From Centropus unirufus (Eukaryota > Chordata > Aves > Cuculiformes > Centropidae), in the NCBI GenBank assembly GCA_013397695.1, contig VYZI01000083.1, positions 620,001 through 684,000 of the forward strand: a stretch of 64,000 bases of DNA. The letters run 5' to 3'. Position 1 is the stretch's first letter, and each line of letters starts with the position of its first letter. Below are positions 32,171-45,243 of this stretch, piece by piece. Below the pieces are notes generated by a model. The model saw only the letters and a program-made list of their open reading frames with translations. It had not been told where the DNA came from and ran no database searches. The position numbers and the translations under genes were made by a program.

Positions 32171-35100
32171 TTCCCATCTTTAGGTCTGCTATTTTCATAC
32201 CTGTCGTGAACACATTTTTTCCCCTCGATACTCACCAGCATAGTTTTCAGGGAAAAAATATCTAAACATCCCTATGGAAAATGGTCAGTGAACCCACAGT
32301 TTCCCTGAAAAGCATAGTTTTTGTATTGGTGGTTTGGAATCAAAAGCCCAAACTAAATTCTTGCCTGAGCTTGAGCACTGGATCTTCATAAATGAGAACC
32401 AGTGTATATAATGGCAAAAATCCCAATTTTTGCAAAACTGGTACCCATGCTGGGACGAAATTCTGGAGAATTTAATGAGCAGTTGATGTTATAACAGATC
32501 AGTTTGAATCAGTGATGAAAGTTTTAGCATTTTCCTAAGTATATAGATTGAGCAAAACTATTTATCTCCAGCTTTTTGGTCTGAGTACAATAATGCCTTT
32601 TCTATCTGAACCCTTTGAACAGTTGTTCTAACTTTGGGGAAAAAATCCCCTTCAGACTCTCCAGTGGTAACTTCAACAGCCAATAATTAATTTTTTTGGA
32701 GTGAAAATCATTGTAATGGAATTGACCTTTCCCTGTAGCGGTAGATTCAATCACTTCCATCTGTCAAAATCTCTTTGCAGAATTTTAATTAATGGTGAAA
32801 AATGTTTGCTCCCCACGTCAATGAGTTACTGAGAATCCCAAATACCTGAGTGCTCCATAACATTCTGGCAGTACAAACAAAACCCCAACTGCCCTCCAAG
32901 ATGAGGACATGCTTCCTGGGGTAAAATCGGGAAAGTGGGAGGGCTTCCATCTTACTGAAGTTGATCTTGAAGCCAGAAAATAATGAAAACTCGTCAGTCT
33001 TCCTCAGCAGATGAGGAGCTGGTGAATACAGCTTTCCAAAGAGAAGTTTTCCAACACCACGGGCACATTCTTTCCGTGAGCTGTGCAAATCATAAATGGG
33101 TGAAAATTATTAGTTTGTTTTGTTTTTTTTCTGCCACCCCTGTCCTGAAGGTCCTAGTGTGAGCTTGGTCTGCTGCCACAGACTGGCAGGCTTCAATATT
33201 TCGCTTCCCAGGTCTTCCCATTGCCTTCTAAGCAGTGTGTGCTGTCTCTGGAGTGAAGGTAAAAATTCCAGGACAACTCACACTTGAGCAACTGGCTGGT
33301 GAGCATTAGCTGGAATATGTCCTGGCCATTTACGGCACCTCCAGGGCTATTTGGGCACCACAGAGCAGGAAGAATTTGTGGTGTTCTGAGGACAGTATGC
33401 TTTCACTGTCTCCTTCAAAGATCCAAGCAGGAAAATTGCTTCCTGAGTGCTTTGAATATGGCACGTCGGTCACTTCCACGGATGGTGGAGTGCAAACAGA
33501 GCTGCCTTCACTGTGTTTCTTCTGTGCATTGAAGTTAAGTGTCAAGTGCAGTCTCTCCCTTCCTTACATTTCTGTTCCTATAGAACAGATCCAATAACTC
33601 ACAGCCACTTTAATATCATGTGCTGCCCCCCCAGCTTTCTGGTATTTCATTATCCTTGTATTTAAGCTAAGCCTACTTAGACTTTCACAGCTGCTTACAA
33701 ACATCAGTCAGATAGAGTTCCTACAGATGCACCTACACAAGTAGAAATATATTTCTAAGTTCCTGTACTGGGAGGAGTGTGAAGCCCCCAACAACACCCA
33801 GAGGCAACTGTCTCCAGGTACACCGAACCCTGTCCCCATGTGAAAGCACAGTTACCACACTCTGCTTTCAGGTGCGGGCAGTGCTTCTTCTTCTTTCTCA
33901 TTGACCTTGCTAATCCCCTGTGCTCCCCACATCAGGCAGTGACTGCAGGCTCAGCCTTTGCTGCTAAAAGGTGGCTGCACACTGCTTTTGCATCTCAGTG
34001 CAGGAAGTCCAGCCGATAGTGTAAGAAGACAGTGAGGAGGGTTTAGTCCAGACCCAGTTTTACTGACTGAGCAAACAGGGCTGCCAGCCTTCATTACAGC
34101 GCAGAGACAGATGGTCTGGACCAGGAGAGCAGCAATTAATGTACAATGTGCTCTTGGTTGGCACTTCCCACAAAGGGGGTTTTGTGTGTATCGTGTCTTA
34201 TTCTCCAAGCTTACATTGTTTTGTGACTCTAGTGTCTATGTGGAGCTGGAGGGAAATAATTCCATCTAGGCATTAAGTGAAGTTCTTCCCTTTATCTCTG
34301 CTTTCACTCAACGTTGTAATGATAGAATGTGATTTTTAAATTTTGCAATGCTCTTTATTATCATAGGCAAATCTCCCTAAGATGTTTCTGTGTTAAAAAG
34401 AGATCTTTGCCCTCTAGCATTGCTCTTGAATTGGAAATTTTATGACTCCCATAGGGAAAAAGATATTTCTTCTTCCTGCATGATAAGTAGAAGTGCAAGA
34501 TTGTGGAGTGGGTGTATGTGTTTGGTCCAGATGCTTGCCCAGGTGAGAATCTCTAAAGATTTATATTCCAATGACCAACTGAGGATGTGGCTCATTGGGG
34601 TATTTTTACACTGTTTTAATTCTCCAGCCCTTTTCACTTGCTAAATAGGGTCCAACATGGAATGAGCTAGATGGGTGATTTAAAGCCATGTCTGGCTCCT
34701 TGACTACACCTCAACTATTTCATATCCTGAATGCAAGTTCTTTTGGTTAGGGCTGTATAATTCCACATATCATTCCCAAGTCTGCAAATCAAAGGAAATC
34801 GACTTCTCAGGATTCTTGGAAAGCCAGAATGCCTGTGGATGTGAGTCAATAAATGTCTATTGCTGTTTGCCAGACTCGGGCTGTAATTTGAAGCAGAGGT
34901 GATGATCTGCAAAACTTGTTTCATATTAATGCTGCTGCCTCATTTACTTGATAGCGTCAGTTCCTTCAATGAACTTGGAAGGTTTTTTAGCTCTGCCTTT
35001 GAGCTATTTGGGAACTTATTTGATCAGGGTGGTGAGCCTCAGATACAGAGGAGATAAATATGTGATCATGTAATCAGAGTCTGAATCATGAGCAAGAGAT

Positions 35101-37822
35101 GAGATAATGCTCTAGGATTAATTTTCTGAGCTCTCTCCCTTTTCCTCCAACCTTTTTCTTTCTTTTAAAATTGAATTGTATACATACAGTAGAGAAGGAC
35201 AGGCCTACAAATGGTAGGACTGTAATTATAAGTTGTTGTAGATAAAAGTCAATTTTCCAGTAGCTAAGGAGAATTCATGTGGGCAGATTCTTCACCAACA
35301 CAGACACCTGTTCTTTGGCACTACACTTTTGCACTGGCTGTCTTAGGAAAACCACTGTCAGTACAACTCTGTATACAGCTGTTGTGCAGTAAGATTACAT
35401 TACGTCATGTTGTCTGGGAATGCTCTTCCTGGTATCAAGAATTTTTTGCCCACAGTTCATCTGTAGCACCCTGTATCAATCTCTTAACTGCAGTGATCAT
35501 TGTCTTATAGACAGAAATGTATTTGAAGGCTCATTGTTGGTAGATGCTGCTGGCTTTTTCTGACATTGCTTGTATCTTATAAGATTTTTTGTTCGGGGGG
35601 AATGTGTGTGTGTTGTTTGTCTCTGTTTTTTTAAATTAACAGCTCAAGAAATTCTCAGCTTTTCTTCTTTTGTCATCTGTGGAAAAAGAAATGTGCCTGA
35701 ATGCCAGACATATCTTCCAGTAGTGCTCTTCAGCTCATGTCTTGTTGTTCATTGTTTCATGGAAGAAATGCATTTAGTGTCTAGGTACTGTTTCTTGTAT
35801 CTTTTTCCCCTCTAGCCTTTTCTCCAGATTTACTCCATGAAGAGCTCCAACACTTATGCTTCTCAGAAAGCGTTTACATTTGTTTGAGTAAGACAGTTTT
35901 CCACTTCCTCACTTGCTGTCATGTATTGTAAGGGCCTGAAATAAGAGCAACAGCATGAGAACTAACTGGAGCCTATTCCCATCATCCCTGTGCCTTGTAC
36001 ACCACGAACCACAACTACAGAGCTCATTCTTGGGACATCTCCTATGCTCAGGGTACGGTTCTCTGGGACCATTAATTAATTAACCAGTCCTGCAAGACGC
36101 CTGTACCAGACAACAAGTTTTCTACATTTTATACATGGAGAAAAAGGAGTCAAAAGAAGCTCTGATTCATAAATCAGCCTATCTAAGCTATCCTCACAAA
36201 TGTCTCATTGAAAGTAAATATTTTTATTTACTTATTTTCTATGTTATGGAAGTGTTTTTGGGTCTGTGTAGCCCCTGGCTTAAAACTGAGCTTCTGGACT
36301 GCGGTAATTTATGGTTGTCTGGAGTGAAGCCCTCTAGGGCTGAGATTATCTACAAGGTCTCAAAGACATCTGTTGTGTCCCCTGCCTACGGAATAGAACA
36401 TATCAGGCCTGGCACTAAACTGCTTGGGGAGACATACACATTCATGAGCTCTATTTTAAAGTATTCCATTTAATTCCAGAATCCAAAGCCCATGAAAACA
36501 TTAATTAATTAATTAGTTATACTATACAATCCTCTTAAAAAAAAGTTTTCTTTACGGTGACGAATGAGGCCTTAACTGCAGTTATTGGGGCTTAATTCCT
36601 TGTATTTGAGAGTCCCAATGGGGCATAAGGCAGGAGGAAATAAAAGTGAGTGCCTTTACCTCTAATGACACTTTGGACATCAGTCTGTCTTTAGCCTTTT
36701 GATCTGCAGCCCACACTGCTCAAAGATTTTGATACTGATTCCAAACTGATTTCAGTGTTTAAAACATCCCTACTTCCTCTGTATAAAGGAGTTAGAAATC
36801 TTAATTGTAGTGGTTTATTCCCCAAAAGCAGAGTAAATGCCTAATGTTAAGGAGGTTCCACTTTGACCTCTTGGTAGAATAGGGCTGTTCCCCACATCAC
36901 GGATCTCTGATCAGCCTCAAGATACTAAGCCTGATCTTGGTGGTGATGATGAGAGGAGCCAGACTGGGAGTGTTAGGAAGCACCTAGTGGTCTGTATACA
37001 ACTTCAATCCACCTGGTTAAAACAGAGGGAAGACTGTAGGGACTTGTAGGTTACATTTTCCCAGGTTTAGTGAGTGCTCTGTCTGCTTTTGATGAGCAAT
37101 GAAATAACCTGAGAATGTGTGGGTTCTGCTACATGGCACACTCCTGTCCTTTACCCATCCTCTGCAAGGTATTGGCATTGACTATTTGTTATTGTTCATA
37201 TTAATGACTATCTCTAGGTACCTGTTATTCTCCCGGCGCTATCTTGACAAAAATCAAACCCAAACTGGCTTAATGAGTTCATATGAGGAGTCAGACTCTC
37301 TCTTTATGCCTAGGGCAGTCCGCAAAGAACAAGATCTCGCTGGATTATCCAGGTGACTACGAATCCCTTTCTTGTTACAGACTAATTTACAATCCTGGAA
37401 TTTCAATGTACAGTGTTTTACTACCACTGCTTTATGAAGTAGTTGGCAGGAGCATTAACTCAGCTGTTGTCACTTGGAGAGTTTGCCTCATTGATAACGG
37501 CAGTAACGCAGCACTAGGAGCACAGTTTAACTCCATGCCCGGAGAGACTGCAGCCCAAAGGGAGGGGAAGGCTGGGAAGAACCTTCTGTGTGTCTGCATG
37601 CAGTGCAGAAGTTGTCTGCTGCAAACCCTGCATGGAAGACAAAGAGAGCAAACAACTGGATATGGAACCTGTCTTTTCTTGTGGAACTCAGGAACTAACC
37701 CTGAAAACTTATTTCATAATTCCAAGCTCTTAGTATTAAATTTCTGTTTAGTTTGGGGGTATCTAGCATTTTTTTATGATGTTAGAAATTTCCGCTGACT
37801 TTTAACATAGTCTGTGGTCAAA
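32171..37822. other. Unique non-coding stretch
   Basis: I recognise no gene or transposon. Short TAAT-rich runs occur (for example 36071-36083 and about 36500-36515). Open frames are short and mostly overlap on opposite strands. The longest is 171 codons at 37283-37798 on the plus strand, with no recognisable domain or flanking gene signals. Confidence 0.55.
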
Positions 37823-38055
37823 ATCATAGAATCGTAGGATGGTTTGGGTCGGAAGAGACCTTGAAGATGACCCTGTTCCAACCCTCTGCCAAAAGCAGGG
37901 ACACCTCCAACTAGACCAGGGTGCTCAAGGTTCCATCCAACCTGGCCTTGAAGACCTCCAGGGAGGAACCTCCCTGGGCAACCTGTTAGAGTGACTGACC
38001 ACCCTTTTTCCTGAATTTCTTCCTGATGTTTAAAATAGCCTTCCACTTTTTTAGG
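37823..38055 (-). mobile_element. CR1 LINE 3' fragment, minus orientation
   Basis: The plus strand begins with the reverse-complement CR1 end 'atcatagaatcgtaggatgg'. It then follows the family order: 'ttgggtcggaagagacctt', 'agcagggacacctccaacta', 'gggtgctcaaggttccatcc', 'cctccctgggcaacctg', 'ttcctgatgtttaaaatag'. This is one of the most consensus-like copies in the window and therefore perhaps one of the younger ones. Only the 3' UTR and the ORF2 terminus remain. Confidence 0.92.
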
Positions 38056-39639
38056 TAAAAAAAGGCTGTTTTGTATGTAGTGTGTTTTATTTTTATTCAG
38101 GTAAAAATACCAAGGCTACTGTTTTCTACTCCATGCTTTCCTGTCTAGGGTCTAAATATGAGACCCAAACGTGGACATCTCGTAAGTTTGGAAAGAGAAT
38201 GATGAATGAAAAAAATACTGAGTGTTCTTTCAAACAAGGAAGGACAACTTTAACATTGACTTAGAGCTTCTTAAACAAATCAAATTGGCTTTTGAAAACT
38301 TTTTACATCATCATAGTAACATCAGACAAGGTTGTGCGATTGGCATGGGAAATGGGTTTTCCTTCAGCTTGGAAGATGTTGCCAACAGAGATGTAGTGAC
38401 CTTAGGTTACTGTATCTGCTTACTTGGAAAAAAAACCTATATTCCTAAGAAATGTAGTGTAGAGCAAAGCTGATTCTTCAAAACCATAACTTTGTTCTGT
38501 TTTATTTTGTATTAAACATGGTGGGGCTACCTTAGCCTACTTGGAAGTGAGAAAGCTCAGACATGCTTTCAAGCTCCTGCTTGGCTACCTCTTTGTTTTC
38601 CTAGGGCAGGCAATAAGGAAAGCTTCTCCCATCTCCACGCTGTGTTGCCAACACCTAGGGAAATGAAACTCCTATAATTCAGTAATGGAGTAGTTACTTT
38701 GGCCTAATCTGGTTTAGGTGTGTGGGGAGTGCAGACAAAGCTTACCATGTCCTTCCCTTGGTCATTCAGGTGGAGTATAGAATGCTCTAATATAATCTAT
38801 TGTATTTATAGATAATTCCAACCTGCATCTGTTGGAGAAAGAGAAGCTTTCAAGTGCTCTTTTCCACATATCTTTTGGGTTTCAACCTCTCTAGGTTCCC
38901 TTTCCTAAAAGCAAAGCTGTGGCAGGTACAGAAGAAGGAAAGAGGGGGATGAAGGGGCCATGCATGGGATGGGATAAGGATGTGAGAGCATCCCTGAGGG
39001 CTCTCCCATGATGGAGAGAATTCGTTTGGCCAGTCCTGATACCTGTTTCTCTAAAACCAGAGATGCTGCAGAGGAAAATTGGAGTTGACTCCTGGCTCTC
39101 TAACATCTTGCAGAGGGATACAGTGATTGTGCTGTATTTTCAGGTATCTTTTTGGATTCTCACTGTGTGCAATGCTTGTTCAGCTGCTTTGGAAAGCTGC
39201 TGGGCATTGTGGCAGCAGAAAAAGCAATCCCATCTGCCTGTGCTAATTTCTACTGCTTTGACCACAGGTTACTTCAAATGATGGCTTGGATATGGGGTTT
39301 TATTGTTTTTATGAATTCTAAGCAAAAGGGAAAAAGTACCATAAAGACTAAGAGAATTTTTTTTTTGAGGAGGAAGGTAATTCCCATTTTTAGTAATAAT
39401 ATAGTGATAATTTCTGTAGGGCTCCTGACATAAGAGAGTGTCCTCAAGCCTGAGAGGTTTTTACAAGCTTGGCTACTTAAACACATTTGAAATTTCTAGC
39501 AATGTCTTCAAATGCGTGGTCATCAACAGGATAGAGGGCGTATCAGACATGATTTAGTGCTTTCAAAATGTCAAATAACGCTGATGCCTTACAACAATAC
39601 AAGTGTTTTAATTTCTGTGGCATTTTAAAGAAGTTAACT

Positions 39640-40340
39640 TTGCAATTCTATTGTAGGGTTGAACACGCAATTGTTAAACCATCAAACGGATTGCTTCATT
39701 TGATTTAAAATGTCATATTCAGTACGGTGATTTTCACTCATTAACATTAAACTCAGGGAGCCATATGTTAAAATAATCTTGCCTATTGAATGAATACACT
39801 CAGTTAAATAAAATGAGCAGAAAAAATGTAAGACTTTCTACTAAGCATTTTTATCTCCATTCCTGAAATCCTCTAAAATTCATTAGGACAAACCTAATCC
39901 TGCAAATGGTAAATCATTCTATTTATAGATTGCATGGCATTTTGATATTAAAATGCATAAAATCTGCCAATATTTTAGAAATGAGGCATCAGCAAAGAGG
40001 ATTACTGGTCTACCTAAATAATAATACAACCATTAAGAGGATAACATTTTCCAATTGCAATTACATGCCTTAATTTTAAAGAAGCTATCATTTACAATAA
40101 TTTGGCAGATTCAGTCCATATTTCTTTCACAAATTTATTTCTTCATTATGCCTCAAAACAAATTTATGGTGCACTTATGTTTGTGAAGATAATTTGCTTA
40201 GTTTATTGTGAATGGAAATCAGTAATTACATACAATCTCATTTTCTACAGACATAAAGTTAATTCATGACAGTAATTTTACACAGAATATTAGCCTGTGT
40301 TAGTTATGATGAAAATGTTACTGTGGCAAATGCTCTATTA
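39640..40340. promoter_or_regulatory. Candidate conserved non-coding regulatory block
   Basis: About 700 bases contain no transposon, no simple repeat and no useful ORF, but are dense in transcription-factor-like motifs. There is an exact MEF2-type CTATTTATAG at 39919-39928, TAATTA at 40223-40228, several other TAAT and TTAAT cores, and octamer-like TGCAAAT at 39901 and ATGCATAA at about 39953. This texture is typical of developmental enhancers and other conserved non-coding elements in vertebrates. The claim is pattern-based: conservation cannot be tested here. Confidence 0.28.
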
Positions 40341-42122
40341 CAGTACAATTTCCTTGGACGTGGGGAAAAGGAAATAGTCACTTAGTAAATAATGCTTAAG
40401 TCATTGATTCTGTGATCATTTGGGGTCATTCTAAAGATTTACTAATGATTATGGAAAAAATCCTTACCTGGCCCTAAAATCTGTTCTTGTTTTGTGAGTG
40501 GAGAATGGAATTCTTTTACAGGAAAAATAAACACTTTGAGCATTCTGGAAGCAAGTATGCCCAAGCACAAGCTGGAAGGGAGTCGTTGATGCTGATGTTG
40601 AAAGCAATAGATCCAGTTCTTCAAGGAATTCCAATGGAATCCCTTGCTATAGGGCTGTGAAAACGGACAAAGCCGCATAAGTCATCTGGAGGCAGCTATT
40701 TAGTATTAACATTCAAGACCAAATTTTGATATAGCCAGGCTTTCAATCACATGAGGTCTGAGGCGAAACCTTTTGTGGCAGGCATTAAAGGAACATCTAT
40801 TGAGAAAGAAAAGAAGATAAACAAAACAAATCTTATTTTGCTGATATGCAGCTGACAGATGTTTGCCCAGGAGCATATGTAGCAGCTCAGCACACATCTG
40901 AGTGCTCTGCTTTGGACATCCAGGTCTACAGTGCATTCCCATAGCGCTTTGATGGGGATTCCACTTGAGGAGTGTGAAAGAAAACCAAACTACTCATTTT
41001 CTTTCCCACTACAATAAAAACTGTTGAAATATCAGAATTTCACAGAGAAGGAGGAAACAACAAAGCAATGCTTGGCATTTTACTTGGTAGCACGGTAGAG
41101 CGATGTGCATGGATGGGCTGGCCTTGGAATGTTGGTATCCAACAGCAAGACTGTGTCCTGGGGAGCGCTACAGCTCAACTGTCAGCTACTTGCTTTGTCC
41201 TTCCATGCACTGATGCAAACATCTCATTAAGCTGCTGTGGGAATTAGAATTTCCTTGGGTTTGTAAAAGAGTTAAATAAGGATAACTTGCCATTTTAAAG
41301 CCAACTTCCTTGGGGATTAGGCAATACCAAGTAATCACAGCCTTCTAAATAAGGTGCTACAAGAAAGCTTGTGTATTCCCAGCTGAACAGAAGGAACACA
41401 AATCTGTCATTAGCTTTTATATCACAAAATGTATACAAATGTTAGTTGGTGCAAAATATCTGCATCTCATTAAAAGTAAATGAGGTTTGGCAAACTCTGG
41501 GTGTTTAGAGCAAGACTGTTACCAAAGTGTTTAATGCTGTTAAAAATGAATTAGTTGTGGAATTATTAAAGGAATCCTTGATCCCAAGGACTATTGTAAG
41601 TATTTCTTTTTGTGATCCATAAATTGCTATCATATAGGATATATGGATGTGTTTAAACATTCAGACTAAACTTGTGCTCAAAATGAAAGTACTTGGAGCT
41701 CTGGTGGCTTTTCAAAAAGTGGCTTTTCAAGCACAGATACAGTTGATGTCAAAGTATTTCTGACCTAAAGTAATGCTATCAGAAATGACAAATTCCAAGG
41801 TCAGTAGTTTCCGAAGTGAGGAAATATTCTTTTTATCTGCACTAGTTTTTAGAGAAGTCTTGCACCTGTTTTCAGAATGCCAGGCTCCCCATCCAAAAGT
41901 AAGGTGGGAACCTAAGGAAAGAAGCAGTCAGGGTAGCATGGCTGGAAGGGCTGAATTTCATACATTTAAAATGAGAAGGTGGTTTGCTGCCCTACTCTGC
42001 ATTATCCTCGATAGTCCTTAAGACTTGTTTTATTCCCTTATCCTCTCCTGTACCAAAACTGAGAAACAGAGGGATTTGATGAAGCGTGTTTTTAGCTGTT
42101 GGGCAGCAGCCGAATTCCAGGC

Positions 42123-42581
42123 TGCAGTGGCTTAACCCCAGCTGGTAACTCGGCTCCACCCAGCACTTGCTCCCTTCCCCCAGTGAGATGGGAGAGAGGA
42201 TCGATCGGCAGGGTGAAAGTGAGAAAAGTTGTGGTTTGAGATAAAGACATTTTAATAGGAAAAGCAAAAACCATGTATGCAAGCAAGGCACAAGAGGTAA
42301 TTTATTCAAGGTTGCCCATCAGCCAGGAAAGCAAGGTTCCTTCATGTGTTCCTTGGGAAGAGAGATGCATCAATCTCAAGGTGTTACACATGCTGAGCAC
42401 CTGGTCTGGAAGATCCCTTGGGTCCACTGGGGTCAGTAGTCCCAGCTACGGCCCCTCCCAGCTGCTTGTGCACCCCCAGCTCTTCCTGGTGGGGTGGACA
42501 GAGGAGCAGAAAAGGCTTCGGTATCCAGAACACAGCCCCATGCCAGCTATTATTAACTCTATCCCAGCCAAAACCAGCCCA
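42123..42581 (-). mobile_element. Avian endogenous-retrovirus solo LTR, minus orientation
   Basis: On the minus strand the segment starts TGGGCTGGTTTTGGCTGGG, followed by the 'atagagttaat' block, which matches the 5' end of a widespread avian LTR family. It ends with 'gctggggttaagccactgca', giving TG...CA termini. A poly(A) signal (ATTAAA) followed by 'tgtctttatctcaaacca' lies at plus positions 42239-42257, as in that family. Length is about 459 bases. No second LTR, primer-binding site or internal gene is next to it, so it is a solo LTR. Target-site duplications are not recognisable, which suggests age or a deletion. The family is recalled from memory and its formal name is not given. Confidence 0.8.
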
Positions 42582-44817
42582 CGGATGTAGACAGTTGAGT
42601 GGTCACTGCTGACATCATTTATGACCAGGCTGCAGCTGCACAGGTCATTGTGTGGGAATTGTGTACTTATCTGTCAAACAGGAATAAGCATCCATATTCT
42701 GGAAGAGGATATGGACAAAATAATTATTGTGGCTTGATATTTAGGCAGCCTTAAAGGAAGTTTAAAAAAATTGTCTTCTTTGGTTTCTTTTTTTTTTTTT
42801 TTAATCACTATGCAGTGAATTTGCTTCTGGAAGACCTAAATTCTATTTTTAGTTTAAAACCTGATCTCTTTCACTTTTAATTGAAATAGTGGGCTTCTTT
42901 ATTTCTCCTTTCCTGGAGGTGCAGTTTTTGTGCTTGGTGTATAAGGCGGTTTCATAGCAAAGACTCCTCTAATAGGTTCATGCTGTTGCTGTCTGACTGA
43001 CTCATTGATTTTGTTTGGAACTTCTAAGTGCTCCTGAAACACAGATTATTAAGAACAATCGTTATATGCTGCACCTTTGCATTCTCTTCCAGTAAGTGCT
43101 TAAAAGCTCCAAATCATGTAGGAATATGTATATCACCTGCACAGAGAGCCTAAATTTGGTTAAATTCTGCTTCAGCAGCAGCAAAAGAGTAGCATCAATA
43201 ACCAGCTGCTTTATAAGCTTGCATTTGAGCACAGCATAAAACTGAATAAGAAATTACACCTTTGGATTGGTTGTTGACTTATTTCAGAGAATTATGAACT
43301 ATCAGCAACAAGTCTTGTATTGTCAGTTGTCTTCCAGGTCTTCCCTTTGTGTTTAGAATTGGAGACATTATAAGGGAGTTGTTGAGTGCTGAAGGGAATG
43401 TCTTTAAATGAGTTGTGCCCTGGACTTATTACTATGGAAATGTTAAACCTGGCCTCTCAAGTAATGTATGTGTAGCTTAGTGAAAAGTCTTTGAAACAAA
43501 CCCTCAAACCTTACCACAGCCCTCACTTAGAAACTTTGTCTTCTAAGTGTTTGTGTGTGTATACATATAAAAAAGTATACTCAAATATTTTCCGGCTCCA
43601 AATTCTGACAAGTTCTGTATTTTGAAAGCGGAAAATAATTCCACAGTCTACAATATTCTGCTTCATTGCCAGGGGAAATATTGTGGTGGCAGATGTCCAT
43701 CTGTTTCATAAAGCTTCACAGCCAGTGGCCTTTTTTCACCCAGACGCCTGTATTGCTGCGTATTCAGAGATCTTATGAGGTAAAGCTGTCTTCTGAAAGG
43801 AATTTTATGTCTGTAAGTATATATAGTTTGTAAAAGGAGTGTTGCAACATTATGTAAACCTGAATATCTCAAGGGGGAGGTGAAAGCAAGTGGGGGCTGC
43901 AACAGGTCATCATAGAATAACTCTTTGTTTCAAGTAAAACTTCTGTTATTAGTTCAAAATTAACTCAGAAATGAATATTACTTTGGAGAAAAGGTAACAT
44001 GGGCTTTGAAACAATACGCTAGAGCATCAAAAAAACTACAGTAATGGGTTGTGATCATATGGACTTCAATACATCTGGCTCCTGCTCGCAGAGCTGATCT
44101 TTCAAATACAGTGATATATTCTTTTTAACAATTACGGAGTAGATGTCTCATAACTGAAAAGTAGTTCAAGAGAAACAAAACGAGACTTAGTGCACCTCTG
44201 CAGTGATAAAAAGATTTAGCTTTCTGAAACATTGATTTCACCTTCTGAAAAAAAGGTGGAAAAACTCTAGAGAATGATGAAAATTAACTTTTCAGGTTAT
44301 TATCAACTTTAAAAATAGAGTCATGACATTAAAGTCACTTCCTCCTGCTTCCCATTTTCATATAATGTCCAGTGCTTTCTGTTAAGATAGAAGGACTTTT
44401 AGGAGATGGTTTGAAATGACTAAACTATTGTTCAGCTGGGAATCTAAGTGAATGGAGCTCCTTACATCCTTGTTTCTACAGCTGCTGTGAAAACAGCTGC
44501 TGCCTTCTCAAGACACCCTAACTTCTCCAAACTAGAAGGACCAGGAAAGACTCCACTGAGCCATTACTGGGTTGATTCTAAAGTTTTGGAACTTGCTGGA
44601 GTTTTCTCATATATTTTGTTTCCGTGTTGTTTGTTGAGGTTATCTCATTTGTTGGCAAGCTGTGCTGCCTCGCTGTAGTACCTAGTAACCTTTGTCATGG
44701 ATCAATGTGCTAAACAATGAGCAATGAGGAACAAATGGATGGGTTGTGTCAGGAGAGTTTCAGATCCAAGTGCTTAAAATGCATAACTTAGCTGGTGTTA
44801 AATGTGTCCTACAGAAA
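42582..44817. other. Unique non-coding stretch with a T15 run
   Basis: A run of 15 T residues lies at 42788-42802. Otherwise the sequence is AT-rich with no recognised gene or transposon. Confidence 0.55.
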
Positions 44818-45243
44818 TCACAGAATTACTAGGTTGGAAAAGACCTCTGAGACCATGAGTCCAACCGTTCCTGTCTTCCAATAAACTATATCCCTAAGTA
44901 CCTCATCTGCCCATCTTTTAAATCCATCCAGGGGTGGGAATTCCACCACCTCCCTGGGCAGCTGTTCTAGCACCTGATGACCCTTTCAGTAAAAAAATTC
45001 TTCCTAATCTCCAACCTGAACCTCCCCTGGCACAGCTTGAGGCCCTTCCCCCTTGTCCTATCCCCTGTCCCTTGGGAGAAGAGACCAGCGCCGACCTCTC
45101 TACAACCTCCTTTTAGGTAGTTGTAGACAATGATAAAGTGCCCCCTCAGCCTCCTCTTCTCCAGGCTAAACAGCCCCGACTCCCTCAACTGCTCCTCATA
45201 GCCCTTGTTCTCCAGACCCTTCACCACCTTCATGTGCTTCATG
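44818..45243 (-). mobile_element. CR1 LINE fragment, minus orientation
   Basis: The plus strand opens with 'cacagaattactaggttgg' and 'aaaagacctctgagaccat'. It continues with 'attccaccacctccctgggc', 'ttcttcctaatctccaacct', 'cccttgtcctatcccctgtc', 'cctcttctccaggctaaac' and 'ctcaactgctcctcatagcc', ending near 'ttcatgtgcttcatgag'. On the minus strand this encodes a relict of the ORF2 C-terminus; a 91-codon frame (45242-44967) is part of it. The 5' portion is missing. It belongs to the same kind of CR1 subfamily as the plus-strand copy at 59172-59542. Confidence 0.92.

Noticed and set aside
37283..37798. 171-codon plus-strand open frame
   Set aside because: No domain or flanking gene signals. It is the longest frame in its stretch, but length alone is not convincing in 64 kb.
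42788..42802. T15 run as a retrocopy tail
   Set aside because: No gene-like or SINE-like sequence adjoins it and no target-site duplication is visible. Treated as a simple homopolymer.
44967..45242. 91-codon minus-strand frame
   Set aside because: Relict of CR1 ORF2, not an independent gene.
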